This document shows positions 51,355 to 59,657 of a DNA stretch of 64,000 bases, one piece after another (position 1 is the stretch's first letter; each line of letters begins with the position of its first letter). The DNA comes from Lacisediminihabitans sp046156175 (GTDB lineage: Bacteria; Actinomycetota; Actinomycetes; Actinomycetales; Microbacteriaceae): positions 186,001-250,000 of the forward strand of contig NZ_JAYLVL010000001.1 of NCBI RefSeq assembly GCF_046156175.1, written 5' to 3'. Position numbers and translations under genes: made by a program. The notes under the pieces were generated by a model. The model had not been told where the DNA came from. It did not search any database and saw only the letters and a list, made by a program, of their open reading frames with translations.

Positions 51355-52628
51355 TCGCAGCCCCCTGGATTCGCCTTCAACCAGGCACCGAGCTGCGCGT
51401 TCGCGGCCTGGTGCTGGGCGAAGGTGTCGGAGAAAGCGGTCTCTCCGGTCGAGCAGTTGACCACCACGAAGTACAACCAGCTTCCCGGCGTGGGATGCAG
51501 GGTCGCGTCGATCGCCTTGTCGCCGGGGTTGGAGATCGGGCCGACCGGCAGACCGGGATTGGCGTAGGTGTTGTAGGGATTGCTCTTGTCGGCGCGCTGG
51601 GCGGCAGTGGTCTCGATGCTGGACGACCCGGCCCCGTAGGCCACGGTGGCGTCCGACTGCAGGTTCATCCCCTTGGCGATGCGGTTGTCCCACACCTGCG
51701 CCACCTTCGGGAAGTCGGCGACCGGTCCGCCCTCCTTCTGGGTGAGAGCCGCGAGGGTGAGCACGCGATGTCGGTCCGCCGGGGCCACGCCAGCGGCATC
51801 CAATCGCTTGAACATCTCCGTCACGAAGACCTGCAGGATCTGGTGCGCCGTCTGGCCGGGCTCCAGGATGTAGGTCGCCGGAAAGAGGTAGCCCTCGAGG
51901 CTCGGAGCCGCGGCGGGAAGACCGAAGGACTTGTAGTCAGCGGCAGCGGCCTCCAGCTGCGCCTGGGTGACTCCCGTGCTCTCGCTGAGATTCGCGAGCC
52001 GCGCGATGACGCCCTTCACCGTGACGCCCTCGGGAAACGAGACGCGGGTGGAGACCTTATTGGCCGGATCCACGAGTGCCGCGAGTGCCGCCTTTGCGCT
52101 CATGTGACTCTTCAGCTGGTAGCTGCCGGGGATGAAAGTCACCGGGGGCTGCTGCACGAGCAGCAGTTTGTAGAACGCGGTCGAGGTCTTCGTGATCCCC
52201 TTCGCGGCGAGAGTCTTCGCGACATCCCCGCCGATCTGCCCGTTCTCGATCGTCACGACGACCTTGCCGGTGCCACCACCGGTGTAGTCGATGGGCGGTT
52301 CGATCCCGAGCACCTTCTGGATCTGCGGCTGGAAGTTCACCCAGACGGCGGTAGACACGACCCCGAGCACCACAACGATCGAGAGCAGGACCCAGAGCCA
52401 GGCGAGGCTGCGTCGGGGCTTCTTGCGCGGTGCGAGACCGTAGTCGTCGACCCGCGCTTGTCGCGAGGAGCGGTCGCGGCGTGCAGCGGGTTGCCGCTGG
52501 TCACCGCCGCGCGGCGCTGCCTGTTCGCGGGCCTCCCGACGGCTCCGCGGAGCGGCGGGGGGGACCTCGGCTCCGGTCGGCGAGGGTTGCGACGAGAAGA
52601 TCTCGTCCCAGCTTGGCTCATCGGCCAC
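51351..52628 (-). CDS. mltG: Endolytic peptidoglycan transglycosylase MltG
   Basis: A 425-residue membrane protein that cleaves nascent glycan strands and sets their length. A charged, disordered cytoplasmic N-terminus of about 75 residues precedes one membrane helix (LAWLWVLLSIVVVLGVVSTA), a LysM-like segment (VVVTIENGQIGGDVAKTLAAKG) and the YceG fold: SLEGYLFPATYIL carries the catalytic glutamate, and NLQSDATVAYG and NPYNTYANPGLPVGPISNPG are typical. GTG at 52628 lies two bases after ruvX. The family is linked to the elongasome. Confidence 0.96.
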   Translation of the reverse strand: MADEPSWDEIFSSQPSPTGAEVPPAAPRSRREAREQAAPRGGDQRQPAARRDRSSRQARVDDYGLAPRKKPRRSLAWLWVLLSIVVVLGVVSTAVWVNFQPQIQKVLGIEPPIDYTGGGTGKVVVTIENGQIGGDVAKTLAAKGITKTSTAFYKLLLVQQPPVTFIPGSYQLKSHMSAKAALAALVDPANKVSTRVSFPEGVTVKGVIARLANLSESTGVTQAQLEAAAADYKSFGLPAAAPSLEGYLFPATYILEPGQTAHQILQVFVTEMFKRLDAAGVAPADRHRVLTLAALTQKEGGPVADFPKVAQVWDNRIAKGMNLQSDATVAYGAGSSSIETTAAQRADKSNPYNTYANPGLPVGPISNPGDKAIDATLHPTPGSWLYFVVVNCSTGETAFSDTFAQHQAANAQLGAWLKANPGGCD

Positions 52629-52630
52629 GG

Positions 52631-53092
52631 TTACCGTCCTTCGTGCGGGACGACGACCACACCCGGCAGGCGTCCGCCGGTGCGCTCGGCGTCGAGGGCA
52701 TGTTGCAAAATTATCACGGCGGCAACCTGGTCGATCACGGGCCGTGAGGTGCGGGAGTTGCGCCCGGATGCCCGCAGCGCGCGCGTCGCCGACACCGTCG
52801 AGAGCCGCTCGTCGACCATCCGTACCGGGATGTCGCCGGCCGCGGCCACACGCTGGGCGAAGTCACGGGCATCCTGGGTCGAAGCCGAGTCGCCGCCCGA
52901 GAGAGCGAGGGGCAATCCGATCACGATCTCCACCACGGATCGTTCGCTCGCCTCGACCATGATGGCCGCGATGTCACCGTCGCCGCGCGGCACCGTGCTC
53001 ACCGGGGTGGCGATCATCCCGTTCGGGTCGCTCGATGCGACACCGATGCGCACTTTCCCCACGTCGATGCCGAGACGAACGCCCGTTCGCAC
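52631..53092 (-). CDS. ruvX: Putative pre-16S rRNA nuclease RuvX/YqgF
   Basis: A 153-residue RNase H-fold protein. LGIDVGKVRIGVASSD bears the first catalytic aspartate, VIGLPLALSGGDS and MVDERLST the second acidic site, and DQVAAVIILQHALD the last. In E. coli it processes the 5' end of 16S rRNA; a Holliday-junction role has also been suggested. GTG at 53092 is two bases after alaS and two bases before mltG on the other side, so alaS-ruvX-mltG-aroE form one tight transcript. Confidence 0.96.
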   Translation of the reverse strand: MRTGVRLGIDVGKVRIGVASSDPNGMIATPVSTVPRGDGDIAAIMVEASERSVVEIVIGLPLALSGGDSASTQDARDFAQRVAAAGDIPVRMVDERLSTVSATRALRASGRNSRTSRPVIDQVAAVIILQHALDAERTGGRLPGVVVVPHEGR

Positions 53093-53094
53093 CG

Positions 53095-55749
53095 CTACCT
53101 CGGAAGTCCGGCCGCGATGGCGTCGAGGGCGGTCGCGATCTCGGCGAGGTTCGAGCCGCCGCCCTGGGCCAGATCGTCCTTGCCGCCGCCGCCACCACCG
53201 AGGATGCCCGCGGCTGTCTTCGCGAGCGCGCCGGCCTTCGCGCCGAGGGCACGTGCCGCCTCGTTCGTCGCGACGATCACCGCTGGCTTGCCCGCGACAT
53301 CTGCCGCGAGTGCCACGACGGCTGCGTCGCTCCCGAGTCGACTGCGCACCGTGGTGACCAGCAGACGGAGATCGTCGGACGATGTCAGGGCACCGACGTC
53401 CGTGATCACGGCGGTCACGGCACCCACTCGGCTCGCCGTGGCGAGCAGTGCGGGCACACGCTCGGTGAGGGCCGCCTGCTCGAACTCGGCGATGCGCTTC
53501 TCCGCGCTCTTCAGGCTCGCGAGCAACTCCGAGATGCGGGTCGACACCTGGTCACGCGGCGTCTTGAGGGTAGAAGTCAGCTCATTGACAATCGCGCGCT
53601 CGGTTGCGAGATCACGGAATGCCTCGCGACCGACCAGGGACTCGATGCGGCGATTGCTCGACCCGACGGAGGCTTCGCTGATCACGTTGATCAGGCCGAT
53701 CTCCGCGCTCCGAGCCACGTGAGTGCCGGCGCACAGCTCGAGCGACCAAGGGCCGCCGATCTCGACGACCCGCACCTCCTCGCCGTACTTCTCGCCGAAC
53801 AGGGCCATGGCACCGAGCGCACGCGCCTCGTCGAGGGGCAGGATCCGGGTCGTCACCTCGAGGTTCTGTCGCACGGCATTGTTGGCGATGTCTTCGATCT
53901 CGGTGCGGGTCTCGAGCGAGAGCGGCTTACTCCAGTTGAAGTCGAGACGCATGTACCCCGCGCGGTTGTCGGATCCGGCCTGGTGGGCATCCGGGCCGAG
54001 CACCTCCCGCAGGGCAGCGTGGATCAGATGGGTCGCGGAGTGCGCCTGGGTCGCGCCGCGTCGATAATCGCGATCGACGACGCTCGTCGCCGCCTCCCCC
54101 ACGCCGACCTCACCGCTGCGCACCTGCACCCGGTGACTGACGAGTCCCTTGACCGGCCGCTGCACATCGAGCACTTCGAGATCGAAACCGGTGCCGACGA
54201 TGCTTCCGGCATCCGCTTCCTGGCCACCGGACTCCGGGTAGAGCGAGGTCTCGGCGAGGATCACCTCGGCGATGTCGCCGGCGACGGCTTTCGGCACCGA
54301 CACTCCGTCGACGATGAGGCCGAGGATGGTGCTGTCCGTGTCGAGGTGGTCATAGCCGGTGAAGATGGTCTCTCCCTGCGCGCGGAACGCGCTGTACACC
54401 GAGAGGTCGGCCAGCAGTGTCTTTTTCGCCTTGGCATCCGCCTTTGCCATGGTGCGCTGCTCGAGCATGAGGGCGTCGAAGGCGTCGCGGTCGACGCTGA
54501 GGCCCGCCTCCTCCGCCATCTCGAGGGTGAGGTCGATCGGGAATCCGAAGGTGTCGTGCAACAGGAACGCGGTGTCACCGGCGAGCTGCTTCGATCCGGC
54601 CCCCTGCGTCTTCGTCACCGCGAGGTCGAGGATGCTCGTGCCGCTCGCCAGCGTGCGGAGGAAGGTCTCCTCCTCGGCCGTCGCGAGGTTGCGGATGCGG
54701 TCGTAATCGGTCTCGACCTCCGGGTAAGCCGCCTTCATCGCATCCTTCGAGGCCGAGAAGAGCTCGGTGAAGGTCGGCGCATCCACGCCGAGCAGACGCA
54801 TCGACCGCACGGTGCGGCGGAGGAGACGGCGCAGGATGTACCCGCGCCCCTCGTTCGACGGCGTGATGCCGTCGGACATGAGCATGAGCGCGGACCGCAC
54901 ATGGTCGGCGACGATGCGCATGCGCACGTCGTCGTCGTGCACCGCACCGTAGCGACGCCCGGAGAGGGTCGCGGCGAGGTCGAGGACCGGGCGCACCTGG
55001 TCGATCTCGTACATGTTCTCGACGCCTTGCTTGAGGAAGGCGACACGCTCGAGGCCCATGCCGGTGTCGATGTTCTTCTTGGGCAGGTCGCCGAGGATCT
55101 CGAAGTTCTTGCCAGAGCCTGGTCCGCGCAGGTACTGCATGAAGACCAGGTTCCAGATCTCGACGTAGCGGTCGTCATCCGTCGCCGGCCCCCCGTCGAT
55201 GCCGTACGCGGGCCCGCGGTCGAAGAAGATCTCGGAGCATGGCCCTGCCGGGCCGGGCTGGCCGGTCGACCAGTAGTTCGTGTCCATGTCGAGCCGCTGG
55301 ATGCGCTCCTCCGGCAGCCCGGCGATCTTCTTCCAGAGGCCGAATGCCTCGTCGTCGTCCTTGTAGACCGTGACCCAGAGGTCCTTCTCCTGGAACCCGT
55401 AGCCGCCATCCGCTTCGGAGCTCGTCAGCAGGTCCCAGGCGTAGGTGATCGCCTGTTCCTTGAAGTAGTCGCCGAAGGAGAAGTTGCCGTTCATCTGGAA
55501 GAAGGTGCCGTGCCTGGGCGTCTTGCCCACTTCCTCGATGTCGAGGGTTCGAATGCACTTCTGCACACTCGTGGCGCGGGGATATGGCGGGGGCACCAGT
55601 CCGGTGAGGTACGGCACGAACGGCACCATCCCGGCCACCGTGAACAGCAGCGTGGGGTCGTCACTGACGAGGGAGGCGGAGGGGACCACGGTGTGGCCAC
55701 GCTCGGCGAAGAAGTCGAGCCAACGGCCCCGGATGTCAGCGGTCTGCAT
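53095..55749 (-). CDS. alaS: Alanyl-tRNA synthetase
   Basis: An 884-residue class II synthetase with the full set of domains: catalytic core (RGRWLDFFAERGHTVVPSAS, then TPRHGTFFQMNGNFSFGDYF), tRNA recognition, the editing domain with HSATHLIHAALRE and zinc-type LCAGTHVARSAEIG, and the C-Ala domain ending in the glycine-rich GGGGGKDDLAQGGG segment. ATG at 55749 fits. A 920-codon open frame on the other strand is a shadow. Confidence 0.98.
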   Translation of the reverse strand: MQTADIRGRWLDFFAERGHTVVPSASLVSDDPTLLFTVAGMVPFVPYLTGLVPPPYPRATSVQKCIRTLDIEEVGKTPRHGTFFQMNGNFSFGDYFKEQAITYAWDLLTSSEADGGYGFQEKDLWVTVYKDDDEAFGLWKKIAGLPEERIQRLDMDTNYWSTGQPGPAGPCSEIFFDRGPAYGIDGGPATDDDRYVEIWNLVFMQYLRGPGSGKNFEILGDLPKKNIDTGMGLERVAFLKQGVENMYEIDQVRPVLDLAATLSGRRYGAVHDDDVRMRIVADHVRSALMLMSDGITPSNEGRGYILRRLLRRTVRSMRLLGVDAPTFTELFSASKDAMKAAYPEVETDYDRIRNLATAEEETFLRTLASGTSILDLAVTKTQGAGSKQLAGDTAFLLHDTFGFPIDLTLEMAEEAGLSVDRDAFDALMLEQRTMAKADAKAKKTLLADLSVYSAFRAQGETIFTGYDHLDTDSTILGLIVDGVSVPKAVAGDIAEVILAETSLYPESGGQEADAGSIVGTGFDLEVLDVQRPVKGLVSHRVQVRSGEVGVGEAATSVVDRDYRRGATQAHSATHLIHAALREVLGPDAHQAGSDNRAGYMRLDFNWSKPLSLETRTEIEDIANNAVRQNLEVTTRILPLDEARALGAMALFGEKYGEEVRVVEIGGPWSLELCAGTHVARSAEIGLINVISEASVGSSNRRIESLVGREAFRDLATERAIVNELTSTLKTPRDQVSTRISELLASLKSAEKRIAEFEQAALTERVPALLATASRVGAVTAVITDVGALTSSDDLRLLVTTVRSRLGSDAAVVALAADVAGKPAVIVATNEAARALGAKAGALAKTAAGILGGGGGGKDDLAQGGGSNLAEIATALDAIAAGLPR

Positions 55750-55809
55750 GGTGTCCTGAAGTCAGGGCGTGCCCGTCCGGGCCGCCGAGGGTGGTGAGAG
55801 AGGTCTGGT

Positions 55810-56031
55810 TCAGCGGGCGGTGAATTCGGAGAACGCGTCGCCGGCATCGCCGACGGCCGCCCGAAGCTCGGCTTCGCGTTCCTTGTAGCCGTCCACGACG
55901 GCGTTCGAGAATTCGTGAGCGCGACTGTCGACGTCTTCGAAGAACCGCTTTCCCTCGGGGGTCTTGTTGATCTGGTGGGCGGCGACGAATCCCAGCCCGA
56001 CGCCGACGATGAGCCAGAGGATGTTCTTCAT
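55810..56031 (-). CDS. Small membrane-anchored protein upstream of alaS
   Basis: A 73-residue protein with one N-terminal hydrophobic segment (residues 4-19, ILWLIVGVGLGFVAAH) and a charged helical remainder (EGKRFFEDVDSRAHEF onward). ATG at 56031 is preceded by GGGAGC. It lies between the DUF948-type gene and alaS in the same direction, a position where actinobacteria often carry a protein of this kind. No function is known to me. Confidence 0.8.
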   Translation of the reverse strand: MKNILWLIVGVGLGFVAAHQINKTPEGKRFFEDVDSRAHEFSNAVVDGYKEREAELRAAVGDAGDAFSEFTAR

Positions 56032-56089
56032 GGGTGCTCCCTAGATGAATTGCGGATGCTTCGGGCGCTGCGGATGGATCAGGTCAAGT

Positions 56090-56455
56090 TTACTTCGCGC
56101 GCGATTTCGGCTTCAGTGCACCGAGCGCAACCTTCACCGCTGCCGAGAATCCCGCGAGCTTGATGAGCGGTCCGCCGACCGTCGCCGCCGTCAGGGCGAT
56201 GAGCGAGGTGATGTTACCGGTGGCCTCCGCGACTCCCTTGGTGATGGTGTCGACCCTGGCGAGTTGCTTATTGGTCTCGGAGATCGTCGTGGTGGCCTCC
56301 TCGAGAATCGGGGTGACATTGGTTCCGAGATCACGGATTGCCGTTCCGGCCTCGTCGAAGACGCGGCCGAGCTTCACCAGCGGAATTGCCATGATGCCGA
56401 CGAGCACCGCGAAGACTCCCGCGGCAATCAGTCCGGCGATATCGCCACCACTCAT
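56090..56455 (-). CDS. DUF948-type single-pass membrane protein
   Basis: A 121-residue protein with an N-terminal membrane helix (DIAGLIAAGVFAVLVGIMAIP) followed by a coiled-coil-like helical region (GRVFDEAGTAIRDL, TTTISETNKQLARVD) and a second weakly hydrophobic stretch near 85-105, ending in a basic tail. This layout matches DUF948, whose members resemble chemoreceptor-like helices but have no known role. ATG at 56455 is chosen; a TTG four codons earlier is possible. Neither has a strong ribosome-binding site. Confidence 0.8.
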   Translation of the reverse strand: MSGGDIAGLIAAGVFAVLVGIMAIPLVKLGRVFDEAGTAIRDLGTNVTPILEEATTTISETNKQLARVDTITKGVAEATGNITSLIALTAATVGGPLIKLAGFSAAVKVALGALKPKSRAK

Positions 56456-56486
56456 GGGGTGCACCAATCAGTTGTTTAACGAAGGA

Positions 56487-56516
56487 GGAGCGGACCATCC
56501 GAAGATGATCCGCTCC
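56487..56516 (-). terminator. Terminator hairpin with UUCG loop after rpsD
   Basis: On the minus strand a 13-base stem (GGAGCGGATCATC with GATGGTCCGCTCC, one G-U pair) is closed by a TTCG tetraloop. A pyrimidine-rich tail TCCTTCGTT follows. It lies 46 bases beyond the rpsD stop and 31 bases before the DUF948 start. Confidence 0.75.
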
Positions 56517-56523
56517 CACAATA

Positions 56524-56562
56524 CCGGTGGTCGAGTAGGGCGCTCAGCGCCCGTATCGAGAC
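56524..56562. repeat. REP-like palindrome abutting the rpsD stop codon
   Basis: CCGGTGGTCGAGTAGGGCG continues through TCA to a CGCCC-GTATCGAGAC arm, giving TCGA and GGGCGC/GCGCCC stems with a small internal mismatch. It resembles from memory an interspersed palindrome of Microbacteriaceae genomes (CTCGATACGCTCGC... type). Its last base is the third base of the rpsD stop codon. Confidence 0.55.
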
Positions 56563-57191
56563 TAGCGAGCCGCGTAGTACTCCACGACGAGCTGAACTTC
56601 ACAGGTCACGGGAACCTCGGCACGCTTCGGGCGACGCACGAGGCGGGCCTGCAGCTTGTCGATCTCGACCTCGAGGTACGGCGGCGTCTTCGGAAGCACG
56701 TCGACGTGACCGCCGGCAGCGGCGACCTGGAACGGCTCCATGCCCTCGCTCTTGGCGTGCACGTGGATGAGCTGTCCCGGCTTGACTCGGAACGACGGAC
56801 GGTCGACACGCTGGCCGTCGACCAGGATGTGGCGGTGAACGATCATCTGGCGGGCCTGGGCCGTGGTGCGAGCGATGGCGGCACGCACGATGAGGGCGTC
56901 GAGACGCATCTCGAGCTGCTCGACCAGGTTCTCACCGGTCAGGCCCGCGGCGCGACGAGCTTCTTCGAACTGGATCTTGAGCTGAGCCTCACGGATGCCG
57001 TACTGGGCACGCAGGCGCTGCTTCTCGCGAAGACGAACGGCGTAGTCGCTGTCGGTCTTGCGCTTGGTGCGGCCGTGCTCCCCCGGAGGGTACGGGCGCT
57101 TCTCGAGGTACTTGGCGGCCTTCGGCGTGAGCGGGATGCCCAACGCACGCGACAGGCGCGTCTTGCTACGGGTACGTGACTGGGTAGACAC
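56562..57191 (-). CDS. rpsD: 30S ribosomal protein S4
   Basis: A 209-residue primary 16S rRNA-binding protein. The N-terminal region STQSRTRSKTRLSRALG has no zinc cysteines, so it is the C-minus form. RPYPPGEHGRTKRKTDSDY is typical, and the S4 RNA-binding domain covers MRLDALIVRAAIARTTAQARQ and beyond. GTG at 57191 has AAAGGAA at normal distance. It stands apart from the large ribosomal operons and from rpoA, with its own upstream region and terminator. Confidence 0.98.
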   Translation of the reverse strand: MSTQSRTRSKTRLSRALGIPLTPKAAKYLEKRPYPPGEHGRTKRKTDSDYAVRLREKQRLRAQYGIREAQLKIQFEEARRAAGLTGENLVEQLEMRLDALIVRAAIARTTAQARQMIVHRHILVDGQRVDRPSFRVKPGQLIHVHAKSEGMEPFQVAAAGGHVDVLPKTPPYLEVEIDKLQARLVRRPKRAEVPVTCEVQLVVEYYAAR

Positions 57192-57311
57192 GGATTCCTT
57201 TCGATTCTCTTCGCCCCATCGATGCGGAACTGCGCCGACAAGGCCCGTGCGTGAGCGCGGACAGATTGGGAAGAGGGTGTGACCCGAGAAATCTCCTCAG
57301 GGCCACAGAGA

Positions 57312-57317
57312 ATCCTA
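57312..57317 (-). promoter_or_regulatory. Candidate -10 box of rpsD
   Basis: TAGGAT on the minus strand lies about 120 bases before the rpsD start, in a 163-base gap after rarA. No clear -35 box accompanies it. It would give a leader of roughly 110 bases, long enough for the RNA structure that S4 often uses for autogenous control; I cannot define that structure by eye. Confidence 0.4.
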
Positions 57318-57354
57318 ACAGAAGACCTGCCGGCCGAGTGGATCCGCGGTCCCG

Positions 57355-58689
57355 TCACTCCCCGCGGATGATCCGGCGCAGCTTCTCGAGCCGCGCCTTA
57401 ACTTCCCTCTCGTTGCCGTGCTCGGTGGGGGTGTAGTAGCGGGTGTCACGCAGTTCGTCCGGGAGGTACTGCTGCTGCACGACCCCCAACTCCGAGTCGT
57501 GGGAGTATTTGTAGCCCTTGCCGTGCCCGAGCTTCTTCGCCCCGGCGTAATGCGCGTCCCGCAGGTGCTTGGGCACCCGACCGATCTTGCCGGCGCGCAC
57601 ATCGGCGATCGCCGCATCCAGAGCCATGTAGGAGGCGTTGGACTTGGGCGCCGTCGCGAGATAGACGACGGCTTCGGCCAAGGGGATCCGCCCCTCTGGC
57701 ATGCCGACGTACTGCACCGCGTCGGCAGCCGCCACCGCGATGAGGAGGGCTTGCGGGTCGGCGATCCCGATGTCTTCCGCAGCGCTGATCATCACTCGGC
57801 GCGAGATGAACCGCGGATCCTCCCCTGCTTCGATCATTCTGGCGAGATAGTGCAGCGCCGCATCCACATCGGAACCCCGGATCGACTTGATGAAGGCGCT
57901 GATCACGTCGTAGTGCTCGTCGCCGTTGCGGTCGTACCGCAGCAGCGCCCGGTCGACGGCCATCGCCACGATGTCTGCGGTCACGACCGGCTTCTCGTCG
58001 TCCACGGTGGTCGACGATGCCGACAGCGCTGCGGCCTCGAGGGCCGTGAGGGCGCGCCGGGCATCTCCGGACGCGAGGCGGATGATGAGGGCTCGCGCCT
58101 CGTCCTCGAGCACGACCTTGTCGGCGAGCCCGCGCGGATCCACCACGGCGCGGTCCACGAGGGTGGCGAGGTCTTCATCGCTCAGTACCTCGAGGGTCAG
58201 CAGCAGCGAACGCGACAGGAGCGGGGAGATCACCGAGAAGGAGGGATTCTCGGTGGTGGCCGCCACCAGGATGACCCATCCGTTTTCCACGCCCGGCAAC
58301 AGGGCATCCTGTTGCGCCTTGGTGAAACGGTGGATCTCGTCGAGGAAGAGCACTGTCGACACGCCGTACAGGTCGCGTGACGACATGGCCTGCTCCATGA
58401 CCTCTCGCACATCCTTCACGCCGGCGTTGACGGCCGAGAGCTCCACGAACTTGCGACCGGACGAGTGCGCGATGGCCTGGGCGAGGGTCGTCTTCCCGGT
58501 TCCGGGTGGCCCCCAGAGGATGACAGAGGTCGCGCCCTGCTCCCCCGTCTTGTCCGAGGCGAGGCTGACGAGAGGCGAGCCTGGCGTGAGCAGATGGCGC
58601 TGGCCCGCGACTTCGTCGAGGCTGCGCGGACGCATCCGCACGGCGAGAGGGGTCGCGCCGGCGCGCAGTCCGATCCGGGCATCCACCAT
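57355..58689 (-). CDS. rarA: Replication-associated recombination protein A (RarA/MgsA)
   Basis: A 444-residue AAA+ ATPase related to clamp loaders, acting at stalled forks. The N-terminal RMRPRSLDEVAGQRHLL, Walker A in LWGPPGTGKTTLA, Walker B LFLDEIHRF and sensor AATTENPSF are intact; the C-terminal tetramerisation domain (SFIKSIRGSDVDAALHYLAR and HYAGAKKLGHGKGYKYSHD) is complete. ATG at 58689 gives the normal length; longer frames run into the divergent isomerase gene. Conserved neighbour of alaS in actinobacteria. Confidence 0.97.
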   Translation of the reverse strand: MVDARIGLRAGATPLAVRMRPRSLDEVAGQRHLLTPGSPLVSLASDKTGEQGATSVILWGPPGTGKTTLAQAIAHSSGRKFVELSAVNAGVKDVREVMEQAMSSRDLYGVSTVLFLDEIHRFTKAQQDALLPGVENGWVILVAATTENPSFSVISPLLSRSLLLTLEVLSDEDLATLVDRAVVDPRGLADKVVLEDEARALIIRLASGDARRALTALEAAALSASSTTVDDEKPVVTADIVAMAVDRALLRYDRNGDEHYDVISAFIKSIRGSDVDAALHYLARMIEAGEDPRFISRRVMISAAEDIGIADPQALLIAVAAADAVQYVGMPEGRIPLAEAVVYLATAPKSNASYMALDAAIADVRAGKIGRVPKHLRDAHYAGAKKLGHGKGYKYSHDSELGVVQQQYLPDELRDTRYYTPTEHGNEREVKARLEKLRRIIRGE

Positions 58690-58806
58690 GAAGGCAATGG
58701 TAGTTCGCGCCGCCGACCATGATCGGTCGCGGCTGGGCACGCGTCGGCTACAGTGCAGGAGGACATTCCCTGCCGCGACTGCGGCACCGAGCTCGAAGGA
58801 CCAGCC

Positions 58807-59607
58807 GTGGCCGCAAGCAAGAACGCCGAGCGGGACGCGCGCGAGGCCCGCGAACGTCTCCGCCGCTACAACGCCCGGCAGTCCGTGCACAGTCTCCAGG
58901 TCTCCCGGCGCCGGCGCGACAACGTCGTCGCCATCGTCGGCGTCGTCGTGATCGCAGCCCTCGCCACGCTCACCCAGGTCTTCTACTTCACCGCCGGCCC
59001 CGGGATGCCCACGCCGACCGCCTCGGCATCGCCGTCGAGCAGCCCGGCCGCGGGAAAGAACGTTGGCGATGTTCCGGCCAAGACGATCGCGGAGAATCGC
59101 ACCTGGAAGGGTGACATCAGCCTCAATGATGTGAAGCTGGGAATCTCGCTCGACGGCGCGAAGGCCCCGCAGGCGACTTCGGTCTTCATCGACCTCGCGA
59201 AGAAGAACTTCTATACGACGACCGGGGCGTCCTGCCATCGCCTCACGAACGGTGATTCGTTCAAACTCATCCAGTGCGGTTCTGTCGATGGCAAGGGCGC
59301 CGGCGATGTGGGCTTCAGCTTCGGACCGCTCGAGAACGTGCCCACCGACGGCGTGTATCCCGCAGGAACCATCGCGATGGCCCGCGGGGACTCCGCCTAC
59401 TCGCAGAGCAGCCAATTCTTCATCACCTATGCCGACACGAATTTGCCCACCACCACCGGAGGCTACACCATATTCGGAAAGGTCACGAGCGGCCTTCCCG
59501 ACTTCGTGAGCCGGATCGCCGATGCCGGTGTCACCCCCTCTGCGAGCGGCGCTTCTGATGGCGCTCCCGTCGTTCCGACGAAGATCACGCAACTGACCGT
59601 GCAATAG
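58807..59607 (+). CDS. Membrane-anchored cyclophilin-type peptidyl-prolyl isomerase
   Basis: A 266-residue protein with a charged cytoplasmic N-terminus rich in Arg and Glu (AERDAREARERLRRYNARQ), one membrane helix at about 39-62 (NVVAIVGVVVIAALATLTQV), a Ser/Pro/Ala linker, then an extracytoplasmic cyclophilin domain. Catalytic-type residues are in CHRLTNGDSFKLIQCG, and AMARGDSAYSQSSQFFITYAD follows; this resembles mycobacterial PpiB beside rel. GTG at 58807 has GAAGGA six bases upstream. An extracytoplasmic folding role is likely. Confidence 0.92.
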   Translation: MAASKNAERDAREARERLRRYNARQSVHSLQVSRRRRDNVVAIVGVVVIAALATLTQVFYFTAGPGMPTPTASASPSSSPAAGKNVGDVPAKTIAENRTWKGDISLNDVKLGISLDGAKAPQATSVFIDLAKKNFYTTTGASCHRLTNGDSFKLIQCGSVDGKGAGDVGFSFGPLENVPTDGVYPAGTIAMARGDSAYSQSSQFFITYADTNLPTTTGGYTIFGKVTSGLPDFVSRIADAGVTPSASGASDGAPVVPTKITQLTVQ

Positions 59608-59657
59608 GCTGGTGGTCGGCCATTCCACAGCATGGCCGACAAGCAAAGGTGAGACTT

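Noticed and set aside
53035..55797. 920-codon plus-strand open frame opposite alaS
   Set aside because: It is rich in Asp, Glu, Arg, His and Gly as expected for the complement of GC-rich codons; alaS is certain.
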